A stretch of DNA of 31,272 bases. Origin: HGM12713 sp045593725. GTDB taxonomy: Bacteria; Bacillota; Clostridia; Oscillospirales; CAG-272. Positions 9,076 to 16,171 of the stretch are shown here, one piece after another (position 1 is the stretch's first letter; the number at the start of each line of letters is the position of its first letter). A program made the position numbers and the translations under genes. Below the pieces are notes generated by a model. The model saw only the letters and a program-made list of their open reading frames with translations, did no database searches and was not told the DNA's origin. The stretch lies in NCBI GenBank assembly GCA_045593725.1, contig JAZNXE010000020.1, positions 1-31,272 of the forward strand. The letters run 5' to 3'.

Positions 9076-9906
9076 TTATCCATCTACTCTTTCCTTAGCC
9101 ACACGGCCGTCACGAAGGAGTGCGCGCAGCGTGTCGGGGTCATCCTTTGCTATGGCGTCGCGGTATTGGGCGAGGGATGCTATTATATGGTCAAGCTCAA
9201 AGAGCAGCGGCTCTTTGTTTTCCATAAAAAGCTCGGTCCACATATTCTCGTTGAGCCACGCCACACGTGTAAGGTCTTTGTAGCTTCCCGCGGAAAATCC
9301 CTTGTGATTTTGCGCCGTGGGTGTCTTTACGTAGGCGTTTGAAACCACGTGAGCGAGCTGTGAGGTAAAGGCTATGATTCTGTCGTGCTCCTCTGCGGTG
9401 GTTACCGAAAACTTGCCAAATCCAGCGGGAGCAAGGAGATTTTTTATATTGTCAAGAAAGGCGATATCATCATATACGGGGGGCACAAGCACCATAGGCG
9501 CGTTTTTAAATAGAGTTGCCCTCGCGTGCTTTATTCCTGAATACTGAGTACCCGCCATAGGGTGACCGCCTACGAAGGTAAAGCCGTATTGTCTTGCGAG
9601 AGCAAAGCCGCATTCACATATTTTGGCTTTTGTGCCGCAGAGGTCAATAACTGTGGCTTTGCTTGATATAAAAGGGGCGATACTCTCCAGATAATCTATT
9701 GAGGCTTTGGGATAAAGCGCGATAAATATAAGGTCGCAGTCAGCTATGCGTTCCTCGTTAAGTACCCCGGAGGTTATTTCCGCCAAAGAAGCGTATCCAA
9801 GGGTAGCATCGTCCACATCATATCCAAGAACGGTATGTCCTGCCTCGGAATAAGCCCTTGCCATAGAGCCGCCTATAAGCCCAAGTCCGCAAATTCCTAC
9901 CGTCAT
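9076..9906 (-). CDS. tyrA: Prephenate dehydrogenase
   Basis: The enzyme oxidatively decarboxylates prephenate to 4-hydroxyphenylpyruvate, the tyrosine branch. The 276-residue protein begins with the dinucleotide site GLGLIGGS (7-14), has an acidic YDVDD after the second strand, and carries GGHPMAGTQYSGI with the catalytic His, plus EEHDRIIAFTSQLAHVV. It is a minimal monofunctional form; I see no C-terminal ACT or chorismate mutase domain, so feedback by Tyr would need the catalytic domain itself or the operon leader. The start is set at the ATG at 9906, one base past the aroF TGA and preceded by GGAGGAAG; a longer start inside aroF is unlikely. Confidence 0.94.
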   Translation of the reverse strand: MTVGICGLGLIGGSMARAYSEAGHTVLGYDVDDATLGYASLAEITSGVLNEERIADCDLIFIALYPKASIDYLESIAPFISSKATVIDLCGTKAKICECGFALARQYGFTFVGGHPMAGTQYSGIKHARATLFKNAPMVLVPPVYDDIAFLDNIKNLLAPAGFGKFSVTTAEEHDRIIAFTSQLAHVVSNAYVKTPTAQNHKGFSAGSYKDLTRVAWLNENMWTELFMENKEPLLFELDHIIASLAQYRDAIAKDDPDTLRALLRDGRVAKERVDG

Positions 9907-9907
9907 A

Positions 9908-10918
9908 TCAAGCTTCCTCCGATACAGCGTCAAGCACGCGGCGGACGGCTTTGGTGACGTTGGCGAATGCGTCGGGGGTGAGAGATTGCGCCCCGTCGCA
10001 AAGAGCGTGGGCGGGGTCGTTGTGGACCTCTATCATAAGACCGTCAGCCCCGCACGCCGCGGCAGCCATAGCCATAGGCTTTACAAGACGAGCCACTCCC
10101 GTAGCGTGGGAGGGGTCTATTATAACGGGCAGATGGGTAAGCTCCTTGAGCATAGGCACTGCCGAGAGGTCCAGAGTGTTTCTCGTGTAGGTTTCAAAGG
10201 TACGGATACCTCTCTCGCATAAAATTACGTTTTCATTGCCCCCAGCCATAATGTATTCAGCAGACATAAGAAGCTCCTTAAGGGTGTTGGCAAGACCTCT
10301 TTTGAGGAGAATGGGCTTATTTGTACGTCCAAGCTCCTTGAGAAGCTCAAAATTCTGCATATTGCGCGCTCCCACCTGAATAACGTCAACCTCATCAAAG
10401 AGGGAAAGGTGGTTAGCGTTCATTATTTCGGTCACTATTGGGAGTCCCGTGGCTTTTTTTGCCTTAAGAAGAAGCTCTATTCCGTCGGCCTTAAGTCCCT
10501 GAAAATCGTAGGGAGATGTTCGGGGTTTGAAGGCTCCGCCGCGAAGCATAGTCGCGCCTGCCGCCTTTACGGCATTAGCTATTTCCATTACCTGCTCCTC
10601 GCTTTCTACCGAGCAGGGACCTGCCATTATGGCGAAAATATTTCCTCCTACCGAGGTATCGCCTACGTTTATCACACTGTCATCGGGGTGAAACTTACGG
10701 TTTGCGCTCTTGAATGGCTCGCTGATACGTTTGACACTGGCCACCATTTCAAGGCTTTCAATAAGCTCGGCATCTATCTTGCTTGTGTCGCCGATAAGAC
10801 CTAATATTATGTGCTCACTTCCCCTTGAAAGATGAACGTCAAGTCCCTGAGCCTTAAGCCACGAGGAAAGATTTTCAATCTGCTTGTCTGTCGTTCCGTT
10901 TTTGAGTACTGCTATCAT
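9908..10918 (-). CDS. aroF: DAHP synthase, type I-beta with N-terminal ferredoxin-like domain
   Basis: First enzyme of the shikimate pathway, condensing phosphoenolpyruvate and erythrose 4-phosphate. Residues 1-~70 form a small ferredoxin-like domain as in the Thermotoga-type enzyme, where it mediates tyrosine/phenylalanine feedback. The barrel follows with AGPCSVES (metal Cys), LRGGAFKPRTSPYDFQG (phosphate site), EIMNANHLSLFDEVDVIQVGARNMQN, LLKRGLA, IIDPSHATG (metal His) and MIEVHNDP (metal Glu/Asp). The 336-residue length fits. AAGGAG lies before the ATG at 10918. It is the first structural gene after the Phe/Tyr leader and its terminator, so it is the direct target of that attenuator. Confidence 0.96.
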   Translation of the reverse strand: MIAVLKNGTTDKQIENLSSWLKAQGLDVHLSRGSEHIILGLIGDTSKIDAELIESLEMVASVKRISEPFKSANRKFHPDDSVINVGDTSVGGNIFAIMAGPCSVESEEQVMEIANAVKAAGATMLRGGAFKPRTSPYDFQGLKADGIELLLKAKKATGLPIVTEIMNANHLSLFDEVDVIQVGARNMQNFELLKELGRTNKPILLKRGLANTLKELLMSAEYIMAGGNENVILCERGIRTFETYTRNTLDLSAVPMLKELTHLPVIIDPSHATGVARLVKPMAMAAAACGADGLMIEVHNDPAHALCDGAQSLTPDAFANVTKAVRRVLDAVSEEA

Positions 10919-10969
10919 TTTTAAATCTCCTTTTTCTTGCCTCTGTCAAAGACCAGCCAAGGGGGATTT

Positions 10970-11006
10970 AAAAAATCAGCCTCTCGGCGCTTTGAGCCGA
11001 GAGGCT
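10970..11006 (-). terminator. Attenuator terminator in the aro operon leader
   Basis: On the minus strand AGCCTCTCGGC (11006-10996) and GCCGAGAGGCT (10988-10978) form a perfect 11-bp, GC-rich stem with a 7-base loop, followed by GA and six T (10975-10970). It sits between the leader ORF and aroF, 51 bases before the aroF start, where only a regulatory terminator makes sense. Confidence 0.92.
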
Positions 11007-11097
11007 TTAAAATGTTTTAATAAACCTTTTAAAGTCGGTAAAAATCCGAATTCCGCAACAAAACACCCTTATTATTTATTACAGCCAACGTAATAAA
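11003..11097 (-). promoter_or_regulatory. Predicted antiterminator and competing hairpins of the Phe/Tyr attenuator
   Basis: In RNA sense, segment 1 TTTATTAC (11097-11090, spanning the last Phe and Tyr codons of the leader) pairs with segment 2 GTAATAAA (11082-11075), an 8-bp hairpin with the 7-base loop GTTGGCT. Segment 2 can instead pair as TAATAAAT (11081-11074) with GTTTATTA (11025-11018), while GGCT (11086-11083) can pair with AGCC (11006-11003), the base of the terminator's 5' arm. These are mutually exclusive. A further hairpin CTTTAAAA/TTTTAAAG (11034-11027 with 11012-11005) touches the terminator base. The complementarity is read directly; the mechanism is inferred, and no folding energies were calculated. 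Confidence 0.65.
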
Positions 11098-11137
11098 AAT
11101 AAAGGTAAAAAAAGTTGTTAGCGAAAGAACGGTTCAT
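11072..11137 (-). CDS. Phe/Tyr-rich leader peptide of the aromatic operon (21 aa)
   Basis: A 21-codon ORF starts with ATG at 11137, 8 bases after AAGGAGA (11152-11146), about 24 bases downstream of the expected transcription start, and ends with tandem TAA codons. Residues 9-16 are FFYLYFYY; F5 adds another Phe, so 8 of 21 codons are Phe or Tyr and none is Trp. This composition matches an operon that makes exactly Phe and Tyr. Placement between promoter and terminator is that of ribosome-mediated attenuation leaders such as pheL. I infer that stalling at the aromatic codons under Phe/Tyr shortage frees segment 2 and prevents termination. No other function for the peptide is suggested. It is too short for standard gene callers. 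Confidence 0.88.
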   Translation of the reverse strand: MNRSFANNFFYLYFYYVGCNK

Positions 11138-11167
11138 TTTTACTTTCTCCTTTGATTTGATGACATA

Positions 11168-11196
11168 AGTTTATCACGCTAAAGCGACGTTGTCAA
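11168..11196 (-). promoter_or_regulatory. Promoter of the aromatic amino-acid operon
   Basis: On the minus strand a perfect TTGACA (11191-11196) and TAAACT (11168-11173) are 17 bases apart. Transcription should begin near 11161. The -35 box is only about 20 bases past the stop codon of the AEC gene, and no terminator separates the two, so some readthrough into the attenuator is possible. Confidence 0.85.
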
Positions 11197-11214
11197 GGCT
11201 TTTTGCGAAAAAAA

Positions 11215-12189
11215 TTAAAAAATAGAAAAATTAAGCTGAGTTATCCACTGCGCAAGCAGTATCATCAAGGGCATAGATGCCAGTGATAATAGGGTAGATG
11301 TACCGACACACTGAGCTGAAAAGCCCGGTGCCGTATCGTAAAGCTCGGCGAACATACTCGTTGAGCTTGCCGAGGGCATAGCCGATGTCGCGGCAATGAA
11401 AAGGACCCAAAAATCCGAAAAGCCGAGAAGCTTAAGTACAAAAGAAAAGAATAAGGGGATCACCACAAGCTTGAACAGGCAGAGATAATATACTTTGCCC
11501 GAGCCGAAAATCTGCTTGGCTGATCTGCCTGAAAGCAGAGCGCCTATTATAAGCATTGAGATAGGCGTACAGAGAGAAGCAAGATAGGATACGGTAGAGC
11601 TTGCGAAGGCGGGAATTCTGAAGCTTGGGAATACCGACGGAATAAGGAATATGGCAAAGCCTATCATACTGGGCACAGTGCCCTTGTTTATAAATATATT
11701 TTTTACCGTCAGCTTGACATCATCTCTTTTACGCGCTATTATTGCAAGTCCTATTATCCAGAGAAGGATGTTAAAGCTTACCACGAAGAAGGAAGCAACG
11801 AAGGCTCCGTCGGTGGGAAAGAGCGCTCCGAGGACGGGAATGCCGAGAAATCCGATATTTCCGAAAACCATAGCGAATTCGGTTATCTTTCTTTCGTCTA
11901 AATCCTTTATCTTAATGCAGGAAAAATAAGCTATCACTGCCATAATTCCGTGCATTATGAAAGCAAAGGCAAGGCTTATGAGAGCGAGCTGGAGATTGTT
12001 CCACGAGAATTCCTTGTTTGTTATGGAATTGATTATAAGCGCGGGCTGTCCTATTGATATTATGAGCTTGGACAGATTTTTTGACGCTGTTGAGCTTATG
12101 ACGTTTTTTTTGCCTAATACGTATCCTACGATAAGTATGGCAAACATAGTTATAACCGTGTTGAGAAAAGAAGGGAAGTCCATTGACAT
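11215..12189 (-). CDS. AEC-family (auxin efflux carrier type) permease
   Basis: A 324-residue integral membrane protein with about 10 hydrophobic helices in two five-helix halves. LSKLIISIGQPALIINSI near the N-terminus and LGIPVLGALF are typical of the membrane transport protein family PF03547, which in bacteria includes malate and other organic-acid permeases. The substrate is unknown. It is the last gene of the NUDIX-DUF1015-UDG unit, 11 bases after the glycosylase stop. The ATG at 12189 has AGGTGA at suitable spacing; an ATG two codons later is possible. A link to the aromatic operon downstream is only positional. Confidence 0.86.
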   Translation of the reverse strand: MSMDFPSFLNTVITMFAILIVGYVLGKKNVISSTASKNLSKLIISIGQPALIINSITNKEFSWNNLQLALISLAFAFIMHGIMAVIAYFSCIKIKDLDERKITEFAMVFGNIGFLGIPVLGALFPTDGAFVASFFVVSFNILLWIIGLAIIARKRDDVKLTVKNIFINKGTVPSMIGFAIFLIPSVFPSFRIPAFASSTVSYLASLCTPISMLIIGALLSGRSAKQIFGSGKVYYLCLFKLVVIPLFFSFVLKLLGFSDFWVLFIAATSAMPSASSTSMFAELYDTAPGFSAQCVGTSTLLSLASMPLMILLAQWITQLNFSIF

Positions 12190-12200
12190 ATAGGGTCACC

Positions 12201-12761
12201 TCAAGAATTCAGTTCATCTAATTTTGATTTTATTTTTTTCATATCCTCCAGCATTTCCTCCTTGCGTCTGGGGTCGCGCAAAAGAAGGGCGGGGTGATAT
12301 ACGGCGGTGATGAGAAAATCACCCTTTTGTACCCACTCGCCGTGCTCCTTGGTTATCTTATAATCGGGTCTGATAAGTCGCATAGCCGATATTCTGCCAA
12401 GGCAAACGATTATTTTGGGTCTTATGAGCTTTACCTGTCTGCGGAGAAAATCCATACAGGCATTCTCCTCGGAGGGAAGTGGGTCGCGGTTCTTCGGAGG
12501 TCTGCATTTCAGGATATTGGCGATATAAACGCTTTCGCGGGGAATATCCACAGCGAACAGATATTGGTCAAGGAGCTTTCCCGCTCTTCCCACGAAGGGA
12601 ATACCCGTTTTATCCTCGTTTTCTCCCGGGGCTTCTCCCACAAAAAGGAGGTCAGCATCCTCGTTGCCTATTCCGAATACGCAATTGGTACGTGTTTTGT
12701 GAAGCTCGCAGGCAGTACAATTACAGCACTCGCCATAAAGCTGTTTCCACTGTTCAGTCAT
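12201..12761 (-). CDS. Uracil-DNA glycosylase, family 4 (iron-sulfur)
   Basis: This enzyme removes uracil from DNA during base excision repair. The 186-residue protein carries the family 4 motif GEAPGENEDKTGIPFVGRAG, the closing motif YHPALLL, and four cysteines for a 4Fe-4S cluster: CTAC near residues 15-18 and a pair in KCRPPKNR...NAC. The start is the ATG at 12761, 8 bases after GGAG and 11 bases past the DUF1015 stop; a start 11 codons upstream would overlap that gene. It sits in an operon with a NUDIX hydrolase, so both could serve nucleotide or DNA quality control, though that is inference. Confidence 0.93.
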   Translation of the reverse strand: MTEQWKQLYGECCNCTACELHKTRTNCVFGIGNEDADLLFVGEAPGENEDKTGIPFVGRAGKLLDQYLFAVDIPRESVYIANILKCRPPKNRDPLPSEENACMDFLRRQVKLIRPKIIVCLGRISAMRLIRPDYKITKEHGEWVQKGDFLITAVYHPALLLRDPRRKEEMLEDMKKIKSKLDELNS

Positions 12762-12772
12762 AAAATAGCTCC

Positions 12773-14032
12773 TTAGTCGGTTATTTTCCGACATTCCATA
12801 TAGTATCGCTTATCCTCCGCGTGACCCATAGAAAAGGTCTTGCGGGGAAGAGCGCCGTCGTATATAACTGTCTTGAACAGCTCGTCCTTAGCCATTCCCG
12901 AGAATATAAAGCCGATAGAATTATCACCGATGAGGCTCTTTACCGAATTTTCACCGTGGATATAGTCCACCTCGGCATCCTTATGCTCTCGTAGATATTC
13001 GTCAATGAAATCCTGAAGAGTAGCAACGGGGAGCGTTTTTACCGGGGTGAGTGCCTTAAGTGTCCCGCTGTTATCCTTTGACAGGTAGTCTATTGTCTGT
13101 TGGTCGGCCTCGCCCGAAAGTGAGGACAGATAAGCAGACAGCTTCTCTATAACGTCCTCGGGGTCAACGCCGAACATAACGCGGTAGATAGGCTCGAACT
13201 TCATAGCCTCGTCGTGGATATTTACTATCTCTACTAAAGCGTAGCGCGCGGGGTGTACCGAGGCGGCATCTGCGCCTATATTGGCTTTCAGCTCCTCGTA
13301 TATAGTTTTTGCCGTTGCAAGAGAGTGATTTCCGTCACCAACCGCGAAGAGAAGGGGAGAGAGTCCGGCTTTTCCGTATCGCTTTTCCATAGACTCGGGG
13401 GTTATAAGGGCGTTAAGGGCTTTGGTTACGGATTTTTTTGCCTCGTCGTTTAAAAATCTGCCCGTGATGTGACCTCCGCCAAGCATAAGGTCGGTGTCAT
13501 AAGCCATCACTTCGCAATTTTTCTTTGAAAGCGGCTCTATTACTGTGCGGTCGGGGTCGTCGATAAGAAGCATAACGTGGGGCAGCTCTATACTTGCGTC
13601 ACGTCTTATGGCTACTCTGGGGGGGATACGCTCTACTACCGTTGCCTCGGTGGCGCGTATGAGCGAGCTTGCGCCCTTTTTGAAATCGTAGCATTCAAGG
13701 TCAACGGCGAGAACTATGCCGCGGCGTACGCTTCCGTCGGATTGAGTGCGCTGGGTGTATATCATAGAGTCGGGATGAGATATAAGGAGCTGTGAGGAGT
13801 ACTCGTGCATAGTCCTGTTGATATCACTTATGCGCCTGTCTGTTTCCTTAAGATATACCTCGGGCAAAATAATACGAAGGGTAGAGGGAGCACTTCCTAC
13901 TTCCTTTTTGGCGGACTCCCAATAATGGGGTTCGCTTGTGAATTGGTCGCACGCCACCACTGCCCATTTTTTTGCGTCTGTTTTTGTAAAGTCAGGCAAA
14001 AGAATGTCTGCGCTGCTAAAACAATTACTCAT
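12773..14032 (-). CDS. DUF1015 family protein
   Basis: This 419-residue soluble protein matches the DUF1015 family (PF06245): an N-terminal WAVVACDQFTSEPHYWE, a central LMLGGGHITGRFLND, LLFAVGDGNHSLATAK and VDYIHGENSV toward the C-terminus. The GDGNHSLATAK block with its His is a strongly conserved family feature and suggests an active site, but the biochemical role is not known to me. GGAGGA precedes the ATG at 14032. The gene lies between a NUDIX hydrolase (21 bases upstream) and a uracil-DNA glycosylase (11 bases downstream), most likely as one transcript. Confidence 0.9.
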   Translation of the reverse strand: MSNCFSSADILLPDFTKTDAKKWAVVACDQFTSEPHYWESAKKEVGSAPSTLRIILPEVYLKETDRRISDINRTMHEYSSQLLISHPDSMIYTQRTQSDGSVRRGIVLAVDLECYDFKKGASSLIRATEATVVERIPPRVAIRRDASIELPHVMLLIDDPDRTVIEPLSKKNCEVMAYDTDLMLGGGHITGRFLNDEAKKSVTKALNALITPESMEKRYGKAGLSPLLFAVGDGNHSLATAKTIYEELKANIGADAASVHPARYALVEIVNIHDEAMKFEPIYRVMFGVDPEDVIEKLSAYLSSLSGEADQQTIDYLSKDNSGTLKALTPVKTLPVATLQDFIDEYLREHKDAEVDYIHGENSVKSLIGDNSIGFIFSGMAKDELFKTVIYDGALPRKTFSMGHAEDKRYYMECRKITD

Positions 14033-14053
14033 AGCTTTATCCTCCTGAAGCTT

Positions 14054-14638
14054 TTAGTTTTCGTTTGAGGTAAGGGTTATCCAAGCGCGTAAAACGGCGG
14101 ATTGGGTCTTTCCGTCCCTGATCTGACCGTTAAGCACGGCATCCTTAAGCTCCTCAATGGGTATTTTCACTATTTCGAGAAATTCATCCTCGTCAAATTC
14201 GGTTTCACCGAAGGTAAGTCCCTCTGCCATATACATATATATTTTTTCGTCAAGTATAGCGGGTGATGGATAATAAAGCCCCATATATGTGAGTCTTTCG
14301 CAAACAGCTCCGGTTTCCTCTCTCAGCTCGCGGATTGCGGCAGAGGTTGGGTCCTCGTCGGGAGTGTCAAGCTTACCCGCTGGTATCTCCAGAAGCGCCT
14401 CGTGGAATGGATAGCGATATTGACGTACGCAAACCACATCTCCTTCATTTGTAACCGGTATAACGCATACCGCGCCGTTGTGATGACAATATTCTCTGGT
14501 TGCCTCCGAGCCGTTTGGGAGGCTTATACCGTCAAGTCTGACGTGAAGCACCTTTCCGTCAAATATGGGTGTGGAGGAAAGAGTTTTTTCCTCCATATCC
14601 GCGATGGGTAGAGAAAAATAAGAGCTTATATCCTTCAT
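14054..14638 (-). CDS. NUDIX hydrolase, ADP-ribose pyrophosphatase type
   Basis: The 194-residue protein has the arrangement of ADP-ribose pyrophosphatases: an N-terminal strand region, VVCVRQYRYPFHEALLEIPAGKLD, and a NUDIX box ending AAIRELREETGAV with the metal-binding Glu residues. The loop between the box's first Gly and the first Glu is one residue longer than the strict consensus. YYPSPAILDEKIYMYMAEGL follows, as in NudF-type enzymes. It would hydrolyse ADP-ribose or a related nucleoside diphosphate; the substrate is inferred. GAGGT lies before the ATG at 14638 and a consensus promoter lies immediately upstream, making it the first gene of the unit that includes DUF1015, the glycosylase and the AEC permease. 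Confidence 0.92.
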   Translation of the reverse strand: MKDISSYFSLPIADMEEKTLSSTPIFDGKVLHVRLDGISLPNGSEATREYCHHNGAVCVIPVTNEGDVVCVRQYRYPFHEALLEIPAGKLDTPDEDPTSAAIRELREETGAVCERLTYMGLYYPSPAILDEKIYMYMAEGLTFGETEFDEDEFLEIVKIPIEELKDAVLNGQIRDGKTQSAVLRAWITLTSNEN

Positions 14639-14669
14639 AGATTACCTCAAAAAAATAAAATCGAATGTT

Positions 14670-14698
14670 ATTATAACACAAGCGGTGTAAAAATGCAA
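14670..14698 (-). promoter_or_regulatory. Promoter of the NUDIX-DUF1015-UDG-AEC unit
   Basis: On the minus strand TTGCAT (14693-14698) and a perfect TATAAT (14670-14675) are 17 bases apart, 31 bases upstream of the start codon. The -35 box overlaps the inverted repeat that may terminate the preceding CYTH gene. Confidence 0.75.
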
Positions 14699-14726
14699 GT
14701 CGGATATTTAACAAAACTGCATTTTT
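14689..14726 (-). terminator. Possible terminator after the CYTH gene
   Basis: AAAAATGCA (14689-14697) and TGCATTTTT (14718-14726) are a perfect 9-bp inverted repeat with a 20-base spacer. The stem is A/T-rich and the loop large, so it is a weak terminator candidate, potentially bidirectional. Confidence 0.4.
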
Positions 14727-14738
14727 AAAAGGTGAATT

Positions 14739-15254
14739 TTAAATTGCGTCAAGTGGGATGCTTTGAGCGAGATTTGTGTTTTTGTATCTGCCATCGTCTG
14801 AAACTTCCTTTATTAGCGAAATAAAGTCGGGAAGCTCAATCTTTTCATCCTCCCGCGACAGCTCCACCTCGAGAATTGCTCTGTCGCTCCAAAATGGGTA
14901 AATATCTATCTCAACGGTATGCTTACAAAAAGGGAAGGCATATCGTGCTTTTATAATAGCCTTTTTGGACTTGTCGGCGTTTTTCAGCTCCTCTGCATAG
15001 CGCTCGGCTGAAATTTCCTCCTCTTGCTCGTAGCAGGAAAGGGTTGATATTCTTTGCTTGGTAGTCCTTATGAACCTTACACAGCCCTTTTCTTCTATTT
15101 TCCTGACCCGCGAATTTTGACCGTTCTCGGAGAGTAGATATGTCTGCTCTATATTCAATATACGCACTCCCTCAAGTGAGGAGAGAAGTGCTTTGTCGGG
15201 CATACGTATCAAAAATTTTCTTTCTGTTTCTATGGGTGTATTCATATTTATCAA
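14739..15254 (-). CDS. CYTH domain protein (adenylate cyclase / thiamine-triphosphatase fold)
   Basis: The protein carries the signature ExExK as ETERK (residues 9-13), a basic SRVRKIEEKGCVRFIRTTK segment, KARYAF and VEIDIYPF, followed by AILEVELS; this alternation of charged strands forms the CYTH tunnel that binds triphosphates. Bacterial members of this size are usually triphosphatases. The start is uncertain: a TTG at 15254, 9 bases after GGAGG and overlapping the stop of the upstream reductase, or an ATG at 15245 without a well-placed ribosome binding site. The two differ by three residues (171 or 168 aa). It is co-transcribed with the reductase upstream. Confidence 0.88.
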   Translation of the reverse strand: MINMNTPIETERKFLIRMPDKALLSSLEGVRILNIEQTYLLSENGQNSRVRKIEEKGCVRFIRTTKQRISTLSCYEQEEEISAERYAEELKNADKSKKAIIKARYAFPFCKHTVEIDIYPFWSDRAILEVELSREDEKIELPDFISLIKEVSDDGRYKNTNLAQSIPLDAI

Positions 15255-15964
15255 AGGGCGAAGCCGCCGTCAACTCCTATTATCTGTCCTGTTATAAAGG
15301 ATGATTTATCCGAAGCGAGAAAATGCGCAAGCTCTGCTACGTCAAGAGGAGTGCCAAGACGGCAGAGAGGCGCTTCGTCAGCGAGAGCCTTTAAGGTTTC
15401 AGGGTCAAAATCGGCGCACATATCGGTCATTATTACCCCTGGCTCTATGGCGTTTACTGTAATTCCCGAAGGACCTACCTCTTTAGCAAGAGCCAGAGTC
15501 ATGCCGCGCAGAGCCGCCTTGCTTGCCGAGTAATGTACCTCGCAGGACGCGCCTACCTTGCCCCACATAGAGCCTATATTGATTATACGACCGCTTTTTT
15601 GGGAAATCATAGTGGGAAGCGCGGCGCGGGTAATATAGAACGCGCTTGACAGATTGGTGTCTATCATAGTCTGCCAATCCCCGTCTGTGATATCGGTGAA
15701 CAGCTTTATCTGGGAAATTCCCGCGTTATTTATAAGTACGTCAATGCCTCCAAGCACCGAGAGAGCTTCCTCGGCGGCTTTTTTTGCTTCGTCTGCTTTG
15801 GATATATCGGCGCAGATAGATATAGCCCCGTATTTTTTACATAGCTCGTTTGCCGCACCGTGATTTGACCTGTATATAAAGGCAACTTTATTTTCGGGGG
15901 AGGAGAAGCGCTCCACCATAGCCCTGCCAATACCGCGTGAGCCGCCCGTGATAAGAATTTTCAT
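15251..15964 (-). CDS. fabG: Short-chain dehydrogenase, FabG-like (3-oxoacyl-ACP reductase)
   Basis: This 237-residue NADPH-type reductase has TGGSRGIG (6-13), NNAG (79-82), N104, and the catalytic S132, Y145 and K149 in the GSMWGKVGASCEVHYSASKAA region; it ends with GQIIGVDGGFAL as FabG proteins do. It probably reduces a 3-oxoacyl thioester, but it is not next to other fatty-acid genes, so it could be a paralogue with another substrate. It starts about 33 bases after its -10 box, with AAGGA before the ATG at 15964, and overlaps the CYTH gene start. Confidence 0.88.
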   Translation of the reverse strand: MKILITGGSRGIGRAMVERFSSPENKVAFIYRSNHGAANELCKKYGAISICADISKADEAKKAAEEALSVLGGIDVLINNAGISQIKLFTDITDGDWQTMIDTNLSSAFYITRAALPTMISQKSGRIINIGSMWGKVGASCEVHYSASKAALRGMTLALAKEVGPSGITVNAIEPGVIMTDMCADFDPETLKALADEAPLCRLGTPLDVAELAHFLASDKSSFITGQIIGVDGGFAL

Positions 15965-15996
15965 AGATATCTTCCTTATTTTTATTTTGTATTTAG

Positions 15997-16025
15997 ATTA
16001 TAACTCAACGAAAAGAAAAAATCAA
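15997..16025 (-). promoter_or_regulatory. Promoter of the fabG-like / CYTH pair
   Basis: On the minus strand TTGATT (16020-16025) and a perfect TATAAT (15997-16002) are 17 bases apart. It lies back to back with the rpsF promoter, with about 20 bases between the two -35 boxes. Confidence 0.75.
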
Positions 16026-16044
16026 TAAAAATTACCAAAAAATA

Positions 16045-16073
16045 TTGACAAATAAAATATAATATGGTATAAT
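16045..16073 (+). promoter_or_regulatory. Promoter of the rpsF-ssb-rpsR operon
   Basis: A perfect TTGACA (16045-16050) and TATAAT (16068-16073) with a 17-base spacer. Transcription should start near 16080, leaving a leader of about 92 bases before rpsF. Confidence 0.9.
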
Positions 16074-16084
16074 CCTCAATTGGT

Positions 16085-16145
16085 ACGGACTTTTTTGAGT
16101 CCGTCTCCTTACCGCGTGTAAATATTTTTGTTCGATGCGCGCGGT
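16085..16145 (+). promoter_or_regulatory. Structured rpsF leader, candidate S6:S18 autoregulatory RNA
   Basis: Two hairpins fill the leader: ACGGACT/AGTCCGT (16085-16104, 7 bp, T-rich loop) and ACCGCGTG/CGCGCGGT (16111-16145, 8 pairs with one wobble and a 19-base loop). Bacterial rpsF operons often carry an RNA that binds the S6-S18 pair for feedback. The position and gene content (rpsF and rpsR together) fit, but I could not match the published consensus base by base. Confidence 0.45.
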
Positions 16146-16171
16146 CATAAGTCCATAGGGAGGTGTAAAAA

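Noticed and set aside
10970..11160. A T-box riboswitch in the aro leader, suggested by AATAAGGGTG at about 11064-11073.
   Set aside because: The rest of the T-box consensus (GGNACCGCG) is not there, the leader is too short for a full stem I with specifier loop, and the aromatic leader ORF explains the region better.
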